Positions 23,483 through 34,400 are shown, numbered from the stretch's first letter. The stretch: 37,263 nucleotides of DNA from Acanthaster planci (GCF_001949145.1 NW_019091550.1:109684-146946); one strand, 5' to 3'. Translations and numbers: made by a program. The notes: generated from the letters alone by a model not told the origin.

Positions 23483-26400
23483 CTGTGAAAGGAAATCAAT
23501 TAAGAATCAGACACAGAAGCCCATGCACTGTAACCAATGTTTCTACACTGAAGATAGGATCAACCTTTTTTGAAACTCTGTTAAAGAGGGAATCATGGTT
23601 TTTAAAATAAATGATAGCTTTATGTAAAGTAAGTCCAGTCAAATTTCTTTGAAGTGTACTAAAGATACTCAGAAAACTGAGTCACCATGGTCTTCATACA
23701 GCTAAATGGACAAAACTACAATGTAAATAATTCTACCTCCCAAAATTTAGTAAGACAACTTTTTCGCTCATTTACCATGCTAGAACTTATGCTAGAACTT
23801 AATGAAAGGACTTCACAAATGAAAAAGTGTGTGCTTCATATTACCTTGGTAACTACAGACATCCTGGGTTCAACTATGGATGAAGGACACAGAGGGAGTT
23901 TGGGCTGCCCAAGCTATAACATATGACCAATTACCGCTTCCTGGCATGCCTGGTATGTCCATACCCAAAGCGCAATGCTTGCAACGCACCATCTGTTTCA
24001 CAACCATACCGGTAACACCCCTTTTTACCCTATGCTCACCGCCGTAATTTTTTGCTGGTAATCCGCATCCTTAAAGCTTTTTGTACTGAAGTACAGGAAA
24101 CTTATATTCCTGTCTTCGTTGGTGCTTGGTATGATTTCACAACAACATCAAATTTAATGCTTGTGCAATTGCTTACGTTAGGTCATCAGAGATGCCACTA
24201 GCCTATGCCAAAAAAATCTGAAAATCAACATATCCACAGTGCTTCGCACAGTGTCGGTTTTATACGTATTAATGCATGGGTGCATGCATTAATGCATTAG
24301 TGCATGTACATGTACACAATGTGCATCTTCATCGTGTAGTCACCTATAAAAACCAAAAAGTTCTTTCTTGATCATCGCTGGTCGATCACAGATAATGAGT
24401 CGCAGCCTACATGTAGGCCAGCCGGCTGTTTTTTACTCAAACGGAATACATACTTTTTTTAGTTTGCCCGATCAGGGCAGGCCATGTCATAAATTTGCTT
24501 GATCAAATTGGATAAACAATTGCCAAAGATTTATTTAACTAAGGCCTACTGCATAGATCATGCAGTCTTTTATTAGGCCAAAAAAATACATGTGATGTTG
24601 TTGTGCTGTGCATGCCTCTCAAAAATTGGATCGGTAGATCAGAACTTTTTTTGTTTGGCGGCAATTTTGTGCTGGTTGAATGGCATCAGTGGGGGCGACA
24701 GCCTCCAAAATTATCTCAAAAAGTGATGAACACCTGTCTCAATCATTGTAAAAATTTCAGCATATGGTAATTCACAAGAAAATTATGAATGGCAAACTGA
24801 CCAACAATGTCCATGTATCGCGTGATAAGCATGCGTGACGCATCTAGACCAGCGGGTGCTAAAATGAGCAGAACCTCAAATTTCTCTTGAACACAGAAAA
24901 TACATACATAAATAAGAGACCAAGTTCTGTGAATTAATTTGCAGAAAACTTCTTGCAACATAGCAATGGATGTCTTTCCGGCCTGACACGTACGGCTGAT
25001 GAAGAGTGGTTATGTACAGTACATTCAGTACACGTACAGTACAGACTGGTACTGATAGCTACATTTGCATGACGCATTCTTTTGCATGGTGCAGCACTGC
25101 GGGAACCAGAGTAGCTTCGTTTAATGCATAGAGTTTCGCGCATGTGTTTTCACCACTGTGACAGCGCGCAAAGAATTGTAAGGGCGAGTTCATGTCCGTG
25201 CGTGGCTCTAGGTGACATGGGCCAGCGATGAGTGATCAGCCCTGATTGATGTCTTGGGCATAATTCTAACACAAAACTAATAATAAATTGGATGCCATAA
25301 TCCCAAATATTGTGTTGATATTTTAAAAGCTGTTATTGATATGTTGGTCGGACAATTTGTCCGAGCATTTTTTATTTTGTTCAGACAAACACAATAAGTG
25401 CTCGGAGTTGGAAAATGTCGGATGTCTGACTGTAATTTCACGCTCTGATTGTTATCCTTTTCTTCGAGCCATCTCCACTTAAATTTGTCCTTGACATCTC
25501 TTTCAATATCATGAAGATCCTCGTTTCTGTTGACAATTAGATGCTACATTTTGTCGGCCCTCGAACATGAAGTCGATCCACGTGTTGATCATCCAACGTA
25601 CAGTGTCATGTACGTTCGTTGTGTACATTCATGCATCGCACATGAGGCATGAGCATGCATTGAGCTAGTACGCGTTAAAGGTCAATATTTCAACGTATTT
25701 CCAGTCACTAACGACACCACTCAACGCTGTCCTTCATATTTCGCGCCACAATATGACTGACGTAAGCACTCTATACTGACGACTGCACTCAAGATTAAGT
25801 ACCCAGTCGCGCGGCGCAGGAAAAATGCGCATCATCGATTTGCTTCCAGTCTTTTCTTTATTTAATTCTGTCAATGTAAAAAACATTGAAGGGGGAAATC
25901 GGATTTGGGGGAAAAATACCAAAAAGTCGGATTTCTGATTAAAATCGGAAAAGTGGCATCTCTGGGTCATGTGACCTAAATGTTCATGTGAAGTTATTGC
26001 CCCTCTTCAATGCTTTCTTCAGGATTTATTTTGGGAATAAATAGTAAAGTTGTATATAAGATTTTGAGTTTTAATTGAAACATATTTATGACGGCATTTA
26101 TACAAAAGTATATTGTATGAGATCTCATGATCACTCCTTGTGATGAAATAGTGCATTTCGTTCATCATGGCATTAGCTTTCCAGTGGTGGTCGACATGCC
26201 ATTGGCCAGTCTTACCCAAATTTACACCAAATCTTTGAAAACTGATGTTCTGGAGGGCCAAATATCAAATTACAAACACTGCATGGATAATGGCACAGGG
26301 TATCAAAAAAAACCCGAAGTTTATTCACGATGGCAAAAGCAGGTCAAATGTAGGAATTTTTCTTTCTCTATTTTCTGGTCACAGCAATAAGCTGTTGTTA

Positions 26401-28415
26401 ATTGCAAGCAAAACACTACAAAATATCGGTAGGATATTATTGACCCCACTTGTCCAGATAAGCTACGCGCAGTATTTGGACATTTTTGGAATGTTTTCTA
26501 TTATTCATCTGACTTGGCAGCAACGATCATCAAGCACTTTGAAGTGCCAGAGTTGTAACTCCTTCTGTGTCCATCATCCAAGGTTCAACACACCATATGC
26601 ACACACCCATATTTACATCACATACCTAGTGTGGACATTTCTTCTCACATAGTTAAGTAATGACTTATTTTTTTGAACTGTGACAACTACTTTAGACTGT
26701 GGCTTCCTTATTAAAAGTCCCTCTTCCTTTTGCCACGGATAACCCTGACCCTAACATGCCTTCAAGCCGGTTTTCTAGAAAGGGAAAACCTTGTGTGGAC
26801 CTGACTTAGTTCAGACAAGGTTCCCATAACCCACAATATGTGGACCTGTTTTGTTCTTAGTTCCACACAGACTGCATGGTTGGCACACATGCAGCACACA
26901 ATCTTACAGGGTCTTGGCATTACGGCCATGGAAGGCCTTTACCTAGGTATGTGAGTATCACACCACTGATGTCAGCAATCGGTTCCTCATCATGGCACTG
27001 GGTACACATCATCAATTTACAAAAGGCTCACTTTTCAGACATAGAAAAACAAATGTTGTCAAATGTTTTTGTGGCAAAATCTTAAACACAATGCTACAAA
27101 GAATGCTAAAACAGATTTAATGTTTATGTCAAACGGTTATCATTGGAATGCACTAGTCATTTTCATTGTTTTCCTTTTCTTTTAATTTTGGAGTAAGATT
27201 TCTTTTACAGGCACCATGGTATCCATATTTTACTTCAGTAAGGTCTCAGTTCCCATACCACCAATAAATCACTACTTGGCATTGTGCCAGACATAAATAA
27301 TTAAATCTCAATACAGCATTTTACATTAAAATCTCAACATGATCCACAAAAGTACATTAAAATACTCCACAAAGTATATCAGCTGATTATATTTTACAAA
27401 TGTTGGAAATAAACATCTTCTAACAACTGTCTTGTGCTGTGATACAGAAGCTCGTGTCTCATGTCTCAAGGAAACAGGCAGTCCATGCCACAGAAAAGGA
27501 ATGGCCTTCAGGTGTCAGTTAAGGCCCTCCCCCTTTGACACAGGTCAGAGGGTGTTTGAGTACAGTCATTTATGTTGGCATTTCCTGTACCAAGCAGCAG
27601 TCTAATCATTTTTGGGGTCCTTGCTGCTTTGATGGTTCAGTGCTGGGATGGCTTTTGAGAAGGTTTGAACTTGGTGATGTCAAAACCAAATTCAAAGCCC
27701 TACCTGGCAGTGGATTAACTTTCCTCCATCCTTCAAATCTGGAGTGGTTTTGGGGGAATTTTGAAGGACTGAGGCCATATGCAGAGATGCCAACTTTTCA
27801 AAATGAAAAATTATAATCCTATTGTATTTCCAGTTCCGGTTTCCCGACCGGCCCTAATTTTTCGGCACGACCCGAAAAATTTTCATTGGCAAATTAGAAA
27901 AAAATATTAAAAGCAGTTTTAAAAATCCCGTTGTCTTTTCTTTCAATGTTATTGCTCAGCCACCCATAAGTTTAAGCCTACATTACACTTTGAACTGCTC
28001 AGGGTTATCCTTTGCACTACCTCAGTCTACTGACGAGAAATGCCAGAGGATTTGAAGGACCGAGGCAGTTGTCCCCCTTTAAGAAATACATTCAAGAGAT
28101 CATGGTTTGGGAGGCAGGTGGAGAATTTTGGAGGATTGAGGATGCATCCTAGCAAAATCGGGCTTGGATTTTAAGGGCAAGTTGTGTTACCTTAAAAGGA
28201 GCTGCTCTGCAAAGCACTATTCCTTGGTACAGCAGCTAAACACAAACATTCAGTAACTTCTTCACAGACCTTATGTACAGTAATCAACTTAGTTCATCGT
28301 GACACACCCTGCAGAATCTCATACACAGTGTCTAACTGAAAGTGTTCATCAATTCAGCAAAACAGAAACACAAAATGAATATTCCATGCACATAGACTTT
28401 AACAAATATGCTCAC
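23483..28415 (-). other. GRK intron within the PH domain (4933 bp, phase 0)
   Basis: It starts GTGAGCATATTTG and ends in the TTTCACAG acceptor on the minus strand. It is the largest complete intron here and carries several repeat remnants: an alternating purine-pyrimidine patch (24267-24314), a segment with TCGGACAATTTGTCCGA (about 25348-25364) and GTCGGATGTCTGAC (about 25417), a TTCCGG/CGGCACGACCCG patch (27830-27890), and two related phrases near 27752 and 28113 (GG..GAATTTTG.AGGA.TGAGG). The plus open frame 26245-26652 (135 codons) has no recognisable domain. Confidence 0.75.
24267..24314. repeat. TGCATG/TACATG-rich alternating tract with inverted repeat
   Basis: ATTAATGCAT (24268-24277) and ATGCATTAAT (24284-24293) form a perfect 10-bp inverted repeat with a six-base spacer. 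The tract continues as near-uninterrupted alternating purine-pyrimidine (TGCATG, TACATGTAC) to 24314. Such DNA can form cruciform or Z-like structures. No protein role is implied. Confidence 0.75.
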
Positions 28416-28561
28416 CGAACTGACTCCCTTTTCACCATCTCCTTGCCACTCCAGTCGGTTGGGGAACAAGTAGAAGTAACGTTTCTGCCAAGAATTCAGG
28501 AAAGGACCACCCAGCTTGAGAATATGGCCATGCATGATGCAATCCTTGCCCATGGCATACT
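28416..28561 (-). CDS. GRK2: GRK2/3 internal exon: start of PH domain
   Basis: The exon is 146 bp, with acceptor TTTCTTTCCATACAG. Its first two bases complete a Glu codon split with the preceding exon. It reads [18 protein letters not shown], then [14 protein letters not shown], almost the vertebrate [19 protein letters not shown] and [14 protein letters not shown]. This is the signature first half of the GRK2/3 PH domain (beta strands 1-4). The Arg of FPNRLEW corresponds to human Arg587, whose mutation is known to weaken G-beta-gamma binding, and it is retained. The basic KR pair before YFY, in the phosphoinositide-facing region, is also kept. It ends GEKGVSS with donor TCG|GTGAGC, phase 0. 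Confidence 0.97.
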
Positions 28562-30155
28562 CTGTATGGAAAGAAAAATTGCCAATTTTTGTACACAAAG
28601 CAATTAGTAGAGGAAACCTTGCTCTAACTTTAAGACGAAACAAATATCCTGATGTTAGAACATCTGGTGGGTTTCTTGGATGAGTACCAACATGCCAGCC
28701 ATACAATGAGGCTTGGTCAGCACATCCTCCTGGCAGCAACCTCTACAGAAGGCTTGGGTGCAGCTGAATAGGCTCTGGTCTAGTGCTGACCACTTTGCAG
28801 CCAACATAAATGATGGGGCATTGCCAACTTTGACCTCTGCCCATGTCTAGTCTAGACACATGAACATGTCTTGACTGAGTGTAACATGACTGGACCTACG
28901 GCTACCTGTCCACTGTCTCAATTTGAAACCTATGAGTGACAAACCAGACCAATCACCATTTTTGAATGCTGTAGTTGACATAAGATTAATACTGCTAAAC
29001 CAATATCAAAGCGGTGGTGCTCTACCTGACTTGGTCGCTACTTAAGGTCAAGATTCTGAAAATCTTCTGCTGTAACAAACAAGTCTTACAGTCTTGTGCA
29101 TTGTGCACCATTCAAGCCCTATGGATCCACTCACAATCAGCACACTTACTGTAACTTGTGAAAACACAAACAAAAAACAAACAAAACCATTCCCCCTTAA
29201 AAAGCACACCCCCCAAAAAAAACCCTAAAATGAACAAACAGATTTGAAACTCACTCCCCCATTAGGTGTTTCAGGCAACCAGTGAAACAGTTCTTGTTTT
29301 CCTTAAGGCTTCTTTCCCCTCTTCTTTGTTTTTTCCCCTCTTTTTTCCCACTTTTTGCCCATTAACGTAGCAGAGGCCCGTTTTACACATGACTTTGGGC
29401 CTTTTCATGGAGCTGATTCATTTCAAACCTGGCAGATAAACTGCCATATGCTGAATCACAATATCATCATGATGTCATCGGCTGCTGAATTACAAGTGAT
29501 TAAACTTTAAAAATCCACAGAAAATGAACAGTGACTTCCCGCAACTGGCTCGTCCTGGCAAGTGGTAGAGTTCATTTAGGTCTTCTGGATGTCTCATGTA
29601 CGTAAAATCAAGTGAGCCTTTCCGGTACTTCTGGTCGAAACCGGAAGTGCCTTATTATTTAAAATTGGTAACAGATATGAACTTGCTTTCAATGTCAGTC
29701 TCTGGTAACATAGCAATCACTAAAACTTTGAGTGATGACATCATAAAATTCTCAAGTGCCCTCGAGTGGCAGGTTGAAAAAAATGTCAAAACTGAATTGT
29801 CAACATATGTCTGTGGTGAAGTTCACTGTAATTGCTTGAAAATTGGTAGATATGATAACCTTTCCTCAAAGAACATACAGTATGTGAGAAGTTTGAAACT
29901 GATGATGTCATCAGACCAGATGTTACAATGAAAACACCTTCAGTTTTTCAAAATTGCTTAAAATCAATCCTGACACATGAAGTCTTGAACCACCAATTAA
30001 CTGGTACACATGGTGATTTCTATTCTATCTATACATGTGCATATATTTATCAATTGCTCATGGATAATCACTGTTATCTACATGTAACTCTGCCTTTTTC
30101 AATCAACACCATTTTGGCCTACATTTCTCATTTCCAGTCACAATAAGTCTCTAAC
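28562..30155 (-). other. GRK intron before the PH domain (1594 bp, phase 1)
   Basis: It starts GTTAGAGAC (T at +3, a weak donor) and ends CCATACAG on the minus strand. Inside is a low-complexity A/C-rich stretch (29160-29240). At 29618-29656 there is a short inverted arrangement, TTCCGGT...ACCGGAA, that looks like a small repeat fragment. The plus open frame 29596-29931 overlaps it and is not recognised. Confidence 0.75.
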
Positions 30156-30309
30156 CTCCTTCATCCATCTTCTTGGCTCGTTTCTTGGCTTCTTGTTTGT
30201 CTGCATCCCCATTGACAGCTTCAAAGACGGTCTCTGCTATTTCCTCTTGCCATCTCTCGGAGATAGTCAGTGGGAAGTCTTTGTACAACTCCTGGTCTGA
30301 TTCTGCAAG
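30156..30309 (-). CDS. GRK2: GRK2/3 internal exon: end of C-tail and terminal RH-domain helices
   Basis: The exon is 154 bp, with acceptor GTTTCACAG; it encodes 51 codons and one base of the next. It opens [20 protein letters not shown], against [20 protein letters not shown] in vertebrates, then continues [20 protein letters not shown] and a basic stretch AKKRAKK. In GRK2 structures this part wraps from the kinase small-lobe tether back into the RGS-homology bundle (its last helices) and leads by a charged linker into the PH domain. The linker is shorter than the vertebrate one (KKMDEGEYAMGK against KNKQLGHEEDYALGK). The donor is GAG|GTTAGA, unusual in having T at +3; the next exon completes the codon correctly, which supports it. 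Confidence 0.96.
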
Positions 30310-32032
30310 CTGTGAAACCCAAAACATATCAACACACTTTAAATCTCACATACCCTGCAACATCGATGTCTAGAGCCAATTGACTGAGAAACAACGATTC
30401 ATCAGTGATTGATATGTGTGCTGCTTTAAAACTCTAAGCTCAAAGAAGTTTTAGTTAATTGCCAATTGTCACACTATAAAATCTCACGATCTTAGCTTTC
30501 TACTTTGCACTATGGTACCTGTATGTATGACTACTGAATAGTGACATAGCTTGCCCCATTAATCAGGTTCTGAATAGCTGACTAGAATATTCCAAACAAT
30601 CTCTACACAAGACAATATCTAGGATCAGTTAGTCACAAGTTACCTGTACATGCAGACCGTGTGTGCTGGGCATCGCATTTTACAGGGTAATAAAACCCCA
30701 AATAAATACTGCTGCATTCACACTGGATCCCGATCATGCTTCAATCCTCCTTTCGCATGGAAGGTCACTGAGTATGTGCTATTGCCATACTTGTGATAAT
30801 TTTTGCCTGCTATGCACAAACCTCCACTTTAGGCCTACTGGCTTTGCTTTCCATTTTGATGCAAGTTTGTCACCATTAACACAGCACATCTAGGGATGAT
30901 TGACATCTATTTTTGCTTTAATTCTCATATATGTTGGGCCCAAACATCCACAAATATTTAACACATGTACTCAACGTTGCATTATCTCTAAGGCTTGCCT
31001 ATCTGAGAAATACTTTGGTGTCACTACAACTTGGTCAGATTTCATGACTTCAAACACTGACCAAGACAGACATTTCGGAGCCTGTTTTGATTTAATTAGA
31101 TTTGGAAAAACATTAGAATTTACAAGAAACACACCGACCAACCTAACTATATAAAAGCGGCAATATAAAGAAACCACAAGTTTGAGATAGTTGAGATGGC
31201 ATTGCTGTGTGTATGAAAGAGGAAGTACGACATGGTGTGGTACGGTCATGGACTTTAAGTACCCACAACGCATGAATGGGGCAGTTGGCTCTGTTGCAAA
31301 GTACCAATCATTTATATTGTGCTTTGGACCCCGCGGGGACCAGTATAGCGACACCATCCCTCAAATGAACAATTTTCAAGGACTTTTGGGACTCCCAACC
31401 TCAACTGTGATGTGCATACCAGATGCGGTTGGGTCAAATTGCCGGGTCTGATCCTGTAACTGTGTTTGCTCTCACACAAAGCGGAATCACACGCTTCAAT
31501 TGCAGGATCTGATCCTTCACAAAGGGGGATCAAGAAAGGGGGATCCGACCCAGATCAGATCCTGATCCACCTCGCATTTGGACTTGTCATCAATCTCCCT
31601 TCAATCCTCTTTGTGGTATCAGATCCCCTTTGATCCATCTTACAGGATCCAGTGTAAATGTGGTGATTGCTTGCACGAGTTCCTGGCACCGTTCCTTGTT
31701 AACAGCTCATGACGTAAAGATGTTTTATACGAGAACAAACAAGGGTACTCATGTGACTTTAAGCAGTTTATCAATGTACAGACAGGGTTACCAATAGTAA
31801 ACTCAGCAGGTTAAATTCAACATTAACACCAGCCCATTTGATTTTTCAGACTGAAGAGAACTACCACTGTATTGTATCTGAAGTGCAATGAACAACTGAG
31901 AATTGTTATGAACAAGTAATTACATGTACAGGATTTCTGAACTGTCTGAATTGCAACTTAGCTGCATGGACAGTCTCAGAGATAGATATATCCATTATGT
32001 ATTATTTGATAATGTTACATGTTTTCTCTCAC
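30310..32032 (-). other. GRK intron in the C-tail (1723 bp, phase 0)
   Basis: It starts GTGAGAGAAAAC and ends GGTTTCACAG on the minus strand. Most of it is taken up by a candidate DNA element (30715-31660). The remainder is plain AT-rich sequence with one TACATGTA at 31921. Confidence 0.8.
30715..31660. mobile_element. Candidate non-autonomous DNA element bounded by 16-bp inverted repeats
   Basis: CATTCACACTGGATCC at 30715-30730 is the reverse complement of GGATCCAGTGTAAATG at 31645-31660 at 15 of 16 positions. A related direct phrase, CTTCAATCCTC, occurs inside both ends (about 30739 and 31599). The right 210 bp hold eleven GATC sites, including the near-palindromic cluster at 31541-31567. 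Open frames on both strands (plus 31191-31451, minus 30971-31357) have no recognised transposase motif. No target-site duplication was found, so the true ends could lie outside these repeats, or two smaller elements could be nested. Confidence 0.45.
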
Positions 32033-32128
32033 CTTTATCCCTTTAACATCATCTTCATCAAATGAACCAATGTCAAAGGCATCTGCTGCATTGACCTCAC
32101 CTCTTGGGGGAATTAATGGTGGCGTGTA
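32033..32128 (-). CDS. GRK2: GRK2/3 internal exon: AGC-kinase C-tail
   Basis: The exon is 96 bp and phase 0-0, with acceptor TTTCTTTGACAG and donor AAG|GTGAGA. It encodes 32 residues: [20 protein letters not shown], then [12 protein letters not shown]. Vertebrate GRK2 reads [33 protein letters not shown] here, so conservation is nearly complete. In AGC kinases this C-terminal extension packs across both kinase lobes; in GRKs it includes the active-site tether region that orders on receptor activation. This is the most upstream exon in the window. The preceding exon, expected to end with the HPFF...WQ region of the kinase large lobe, is not found up to 37263. Confidence 0.97.
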
Positions 32129-33463
32129 CTGTCAAAGAAAATACACAAAAATCATATAATACTTCAAAATGACTCATGCTTTGTAATCCTCCAAATCTGT
32201 ATGAATTTCTATTCTAAGAATCCCCAATACCTACAAATGTATTTCCAATGTGAATGTACAAGCACTTCCACTGAAAAGAACGAAGGCCATAACGTCACCA
32301 CACACACACTGCATGACCCATGACTGTATGCACCAGCATTCCCTAGGTTACTCATCCCCCTCTTTTTTACATGATACAAACAAGATTATACGACAGGGAT
32401 GGTATTGGAGGTTTTTCTTATTAGAATAGAAAATCCCCACAGATTTGGGGAGAATCTATTACAGAAAATACCTCAACTTCAATACCTACAAACATATAGA
32501 GTAGCACCAGATTGACCTGAAAGAAAGGGGGGGGGAGATGTGCAGTGTAGAAACCAGAAGATAAAGGTTTTCACCAGGCCTGGCTAAAACATGAGATAGC
32601 ATGTGAAATAGTTAACACATACCTGGGAGCTGTAAACTTGAAGTCCTTAAGGCGCTATGTTAAAATAGAAATGGTTCATGAAATGGGAAACGATAGATAA
32701 ATGGTAAGCTCCTTACCCGCTTCAGAGTAAAGCGGGCAAGATAGGGAGTCACTAGCTAAATTGCTTGTGGTTCCATGAACACCACTCCTGGGTGATGTTT
32801 TCTAACAATAGAGAGCTTTAAGGATTACACTCAATTGTGGCTGGTGGTTGAGTCATTAGAGCTGTTTATCAACAGCTGGGACCCCAGCCCGTTGATATGC
32901 CAACAATTTTTGGGTGGGTAAGGGATGGGTTTGTACAACCGTTTACATGGATATGGATATTTATTTCCTTCAGTCTGTTACACTGCCGTTAACTACCAAC
33001 ATTAGTCGACTTTTCTTATTTTACTTTTTTAGATTGATTTTGAAGTCCCATGATTGTTGCATCTATAATTTTCTCCATTTCATCTATTGTCTATTCCAAT
33101 CTTTGACAAATCTATCAAGTGGAAATCACTGCCTGACAGTGCTACATTTTGGGACAGAAAACTCCAGATCTTAACGCAATGACAAGAGACTTAGTGATGC
33201 AGACTCTAATGGAGTTAGTCTTTTGTTAAGAGAGAGAGAAATAAGTTGTGCTAGGCCTGTGGATGAACTTGCCCAATTTACACGACAAAGCCGACGCACA
33301 ATAACCATTCCTGGTAAGCTGGGAGTCAAGGCTTTTGTACCAAGGTGGGGGAAATGGTGGTATGCATCAAAGAGGTTGCCGCATAGCCAACTCCTTTTCG
33401 GTAAACGCTCTCTTGCAATCATTGCCCACTTGCATTTGAATCAGGCAATGGTATGAAAGGGGA
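32129..33463 (-). other. GRK intron DNA upstream of the C-tail exon
   Basis: No exon is visible. There is a CA run near 32298, a nine-G run near 32527 and a small hairpin at 32716-32736 (arms CCCGCTT/AAGCGGG). The part from about 33200 to 33463 is GC-richer and probably the 3' flank of the DIRS remnant. In it GCAATCATTGCC occurs twice in direct orientation, near 33415 and 33470. Confidence 0.6.
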
Positions 33464-33866
33464 TTAAGGGCAATCATTGCCTGCTTGGTGAACCGTTTCT
33501 ATTTTGACTTGGGGCCTAAGAGGAAGTTCTAGCTGTTCACCAGGTTCTCCTAGTTGTTGTATGTGCAGTTGATGCAGGACTTGTATACCCATACAGCCTT
33601 CGGCTTGGAGGATGTCCCGCAAATAGCAGGATGTGAAGGTTGATGGATTCTTCCAACATGCTGCTTGCATAATATCCGAAACAGCCACACCTTGAAAGAG
33701 AGCCATGCTCCTCCTCTGATGGGCTTGAACTTGAGCCTGAGATGCAAGCTGCATCTATACCCTCTTGGCTGTTTTGGTAGAGGTGGTGTTGTAAGAAGCA
33801 ATATGGCTTCAACAATCCACCTTGTAATAGTTGTCACTGAAGCTGGGCGATGGGGACAAATTGTTG
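33464..33866 (-). pseudogene. DIRS tyrosine recombinase, C-terminal half (broken)
   Basis: The first stretch (from 33866) reads CPHRPASVTTITRWIVEAI, the 'P..S..TISRWI...I' segment of DIRS recombinases. After a frame change the frame ending at 33464 reads VQAHQRRSMALFQGVAVSDI, with the box-II His-x-x-Arg region, then MQAACWKNPSTFTSCYLRDI, which contains the W.sPSTF...Y motif. The candidate nucleophile Tyr codon is at 33623-33625. The first catalytic Arg region is missing. These residues are the DNA cleavage and joining centre by which DIRS elements integrate circular cDNA without an integrase. A frameshift and deletion make it non-functional. Confidence 0.85.
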
Positions 33867-33868
33867 TG

Positions 33869-34116
33869 GGGTAATTCCAAAAATGAGGGGTCCAAAAGTG
33901 TGACACTTTCATGTCCCTGTTACATCTGACCTTTGTTATTTGACATGGAAATATCACCAGAATTAAATTCAAACTATTATTATTTGTTTGGCAGGTACTT
34001 TGCATTAATTCATTACTCTAGGAAACTAGAAAATGTGTTTTGAACTTATAAAATCATATGTCAGATGCGACAGGGACACGAGAAAAAAATGGACCCCCAT
34101 TTTCTGGAATTACCCT
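33869..34116. mobile_element. MITE nested in the DIRS recombinase
   Basis: The two ends form long imperfect inverted repeats of about 55-60 bp: GGGTAATTCCAAAAATGAGG at 33869 onwards, and on the other strand from 34116 GGGTAATTCCAGAAAATGGG. Both continue into GGTCCA, then TGTCCCTGT and CATCTGAC. The interior is AT-rich and non-coding. At about 248 bp it is mostly terminal repeat, so it would fold as a large hairpin. I found no clear target duplication, and part of the host recombinase is missing at the site. The insertion postdates the DIRS copy. Confidence 0.85.
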
Positions 34117-34117
34117 G

Positions 34118-34217
34118 TTCCACTGTCAAGTGATGAAGTAAAGAAGATCCTGCTGGTTCAAACGGTTCTTTGGTCAGCTTGAGAAGAACTGTGCAAAGGT
34201 TCAAACTTGGAATAAGC
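34118..34217 (-). pseudogene. DIRS recombinase, N-terminal remnant
   Basis: The frame reads LNLCTVLLKLTKEPFEPAGS, then SLLHHLTVE. This matches the 'VL..L...PFEPL....L..LT.KT' opening of DIRS-type tyrosine recombinases. It stops at the border of the nested MITE, and the expected following helices (KTxxLLAL) are absent. Confidence 0.7.
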
Positions 34218-34286
34218 TTTTTGTTTGGCGGTCGCTCCACAAATATACCATTCATTAAGTAGGAGATATCTGTACTGTCTGTCTGA

Positions 34287-34400
34287 TCCCCAGAGAGATA
34301 GGTCGTCCAAGTGAGTGCCTCAACGTGACTCTGAAGCATCCATTGTTAGTGTAAAGAGCTGAGGGAAAGTTTCTGGCATGAGCCACCATCTAAAATGGAA
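34287..34400 (-). pseudogene. DIRS RNase H, N-terminal remnant
   Basis: The frame reads FHFRWWLMPETFPQLFTLTM, then DASESR-stop-GTHLDDLSLWG. This matches the DIRS/Ngaro 'RWWL...N...G..L....l.TDAS..GWGAHL.....G.W' pattern, with the catalytic Asp of DAS present and the Trp of GWG replaced by a nonsense codon. The downstream 'HIN.LEL' and 'TDN' motifs are missing because sequence jumps to the recombinase start. Confidence 0.75.

Larger units (their letters stand above)
21906..32128 (-). other. GRK2: GRK2/3-class G protein-coupled receptor kinase gene, 3' part (five exons)
   Basis: Joining 32128-32033, 30309-30156, 28561-28416, 23482-23369 and 22070-21906 gives an open frame of 224 codons plus TAA that runs collinearly with the C-terminal third of vertebrate GRK2 (ADRBK1)/GRK3 to the last residue. 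Order by fragment residue: AGC-kinase C-tail 1-45, final helices of the RGS-homology domain to about 83, PH domain about 88-190, G-beta-gamma-binding tail to 224. Family knowledge: this kinase is recruited from cytosol to membrane by free G-beta-gamma and PIP2 through the PH domain, and it phosphorylates agonist-occupied receptors so that arrestin can bind. Introns are 1723, 1594, 4933 and 1298 bp, phases 0, 1, 0, 0, all GT..AG. The kinase core is off the right edge. GRK2 and GRK3 duplicated in vertebrates, so an invertebrate would carry a single pro-ortholog. Confidence 0.95.

Noticed and set aside
26245-26652. 135-codon plus-strand open frame in a GRK intron
   Set aside because: No domain, no codon-use signal visible by eye, and it overlaps a different open frame at 26127-26390.
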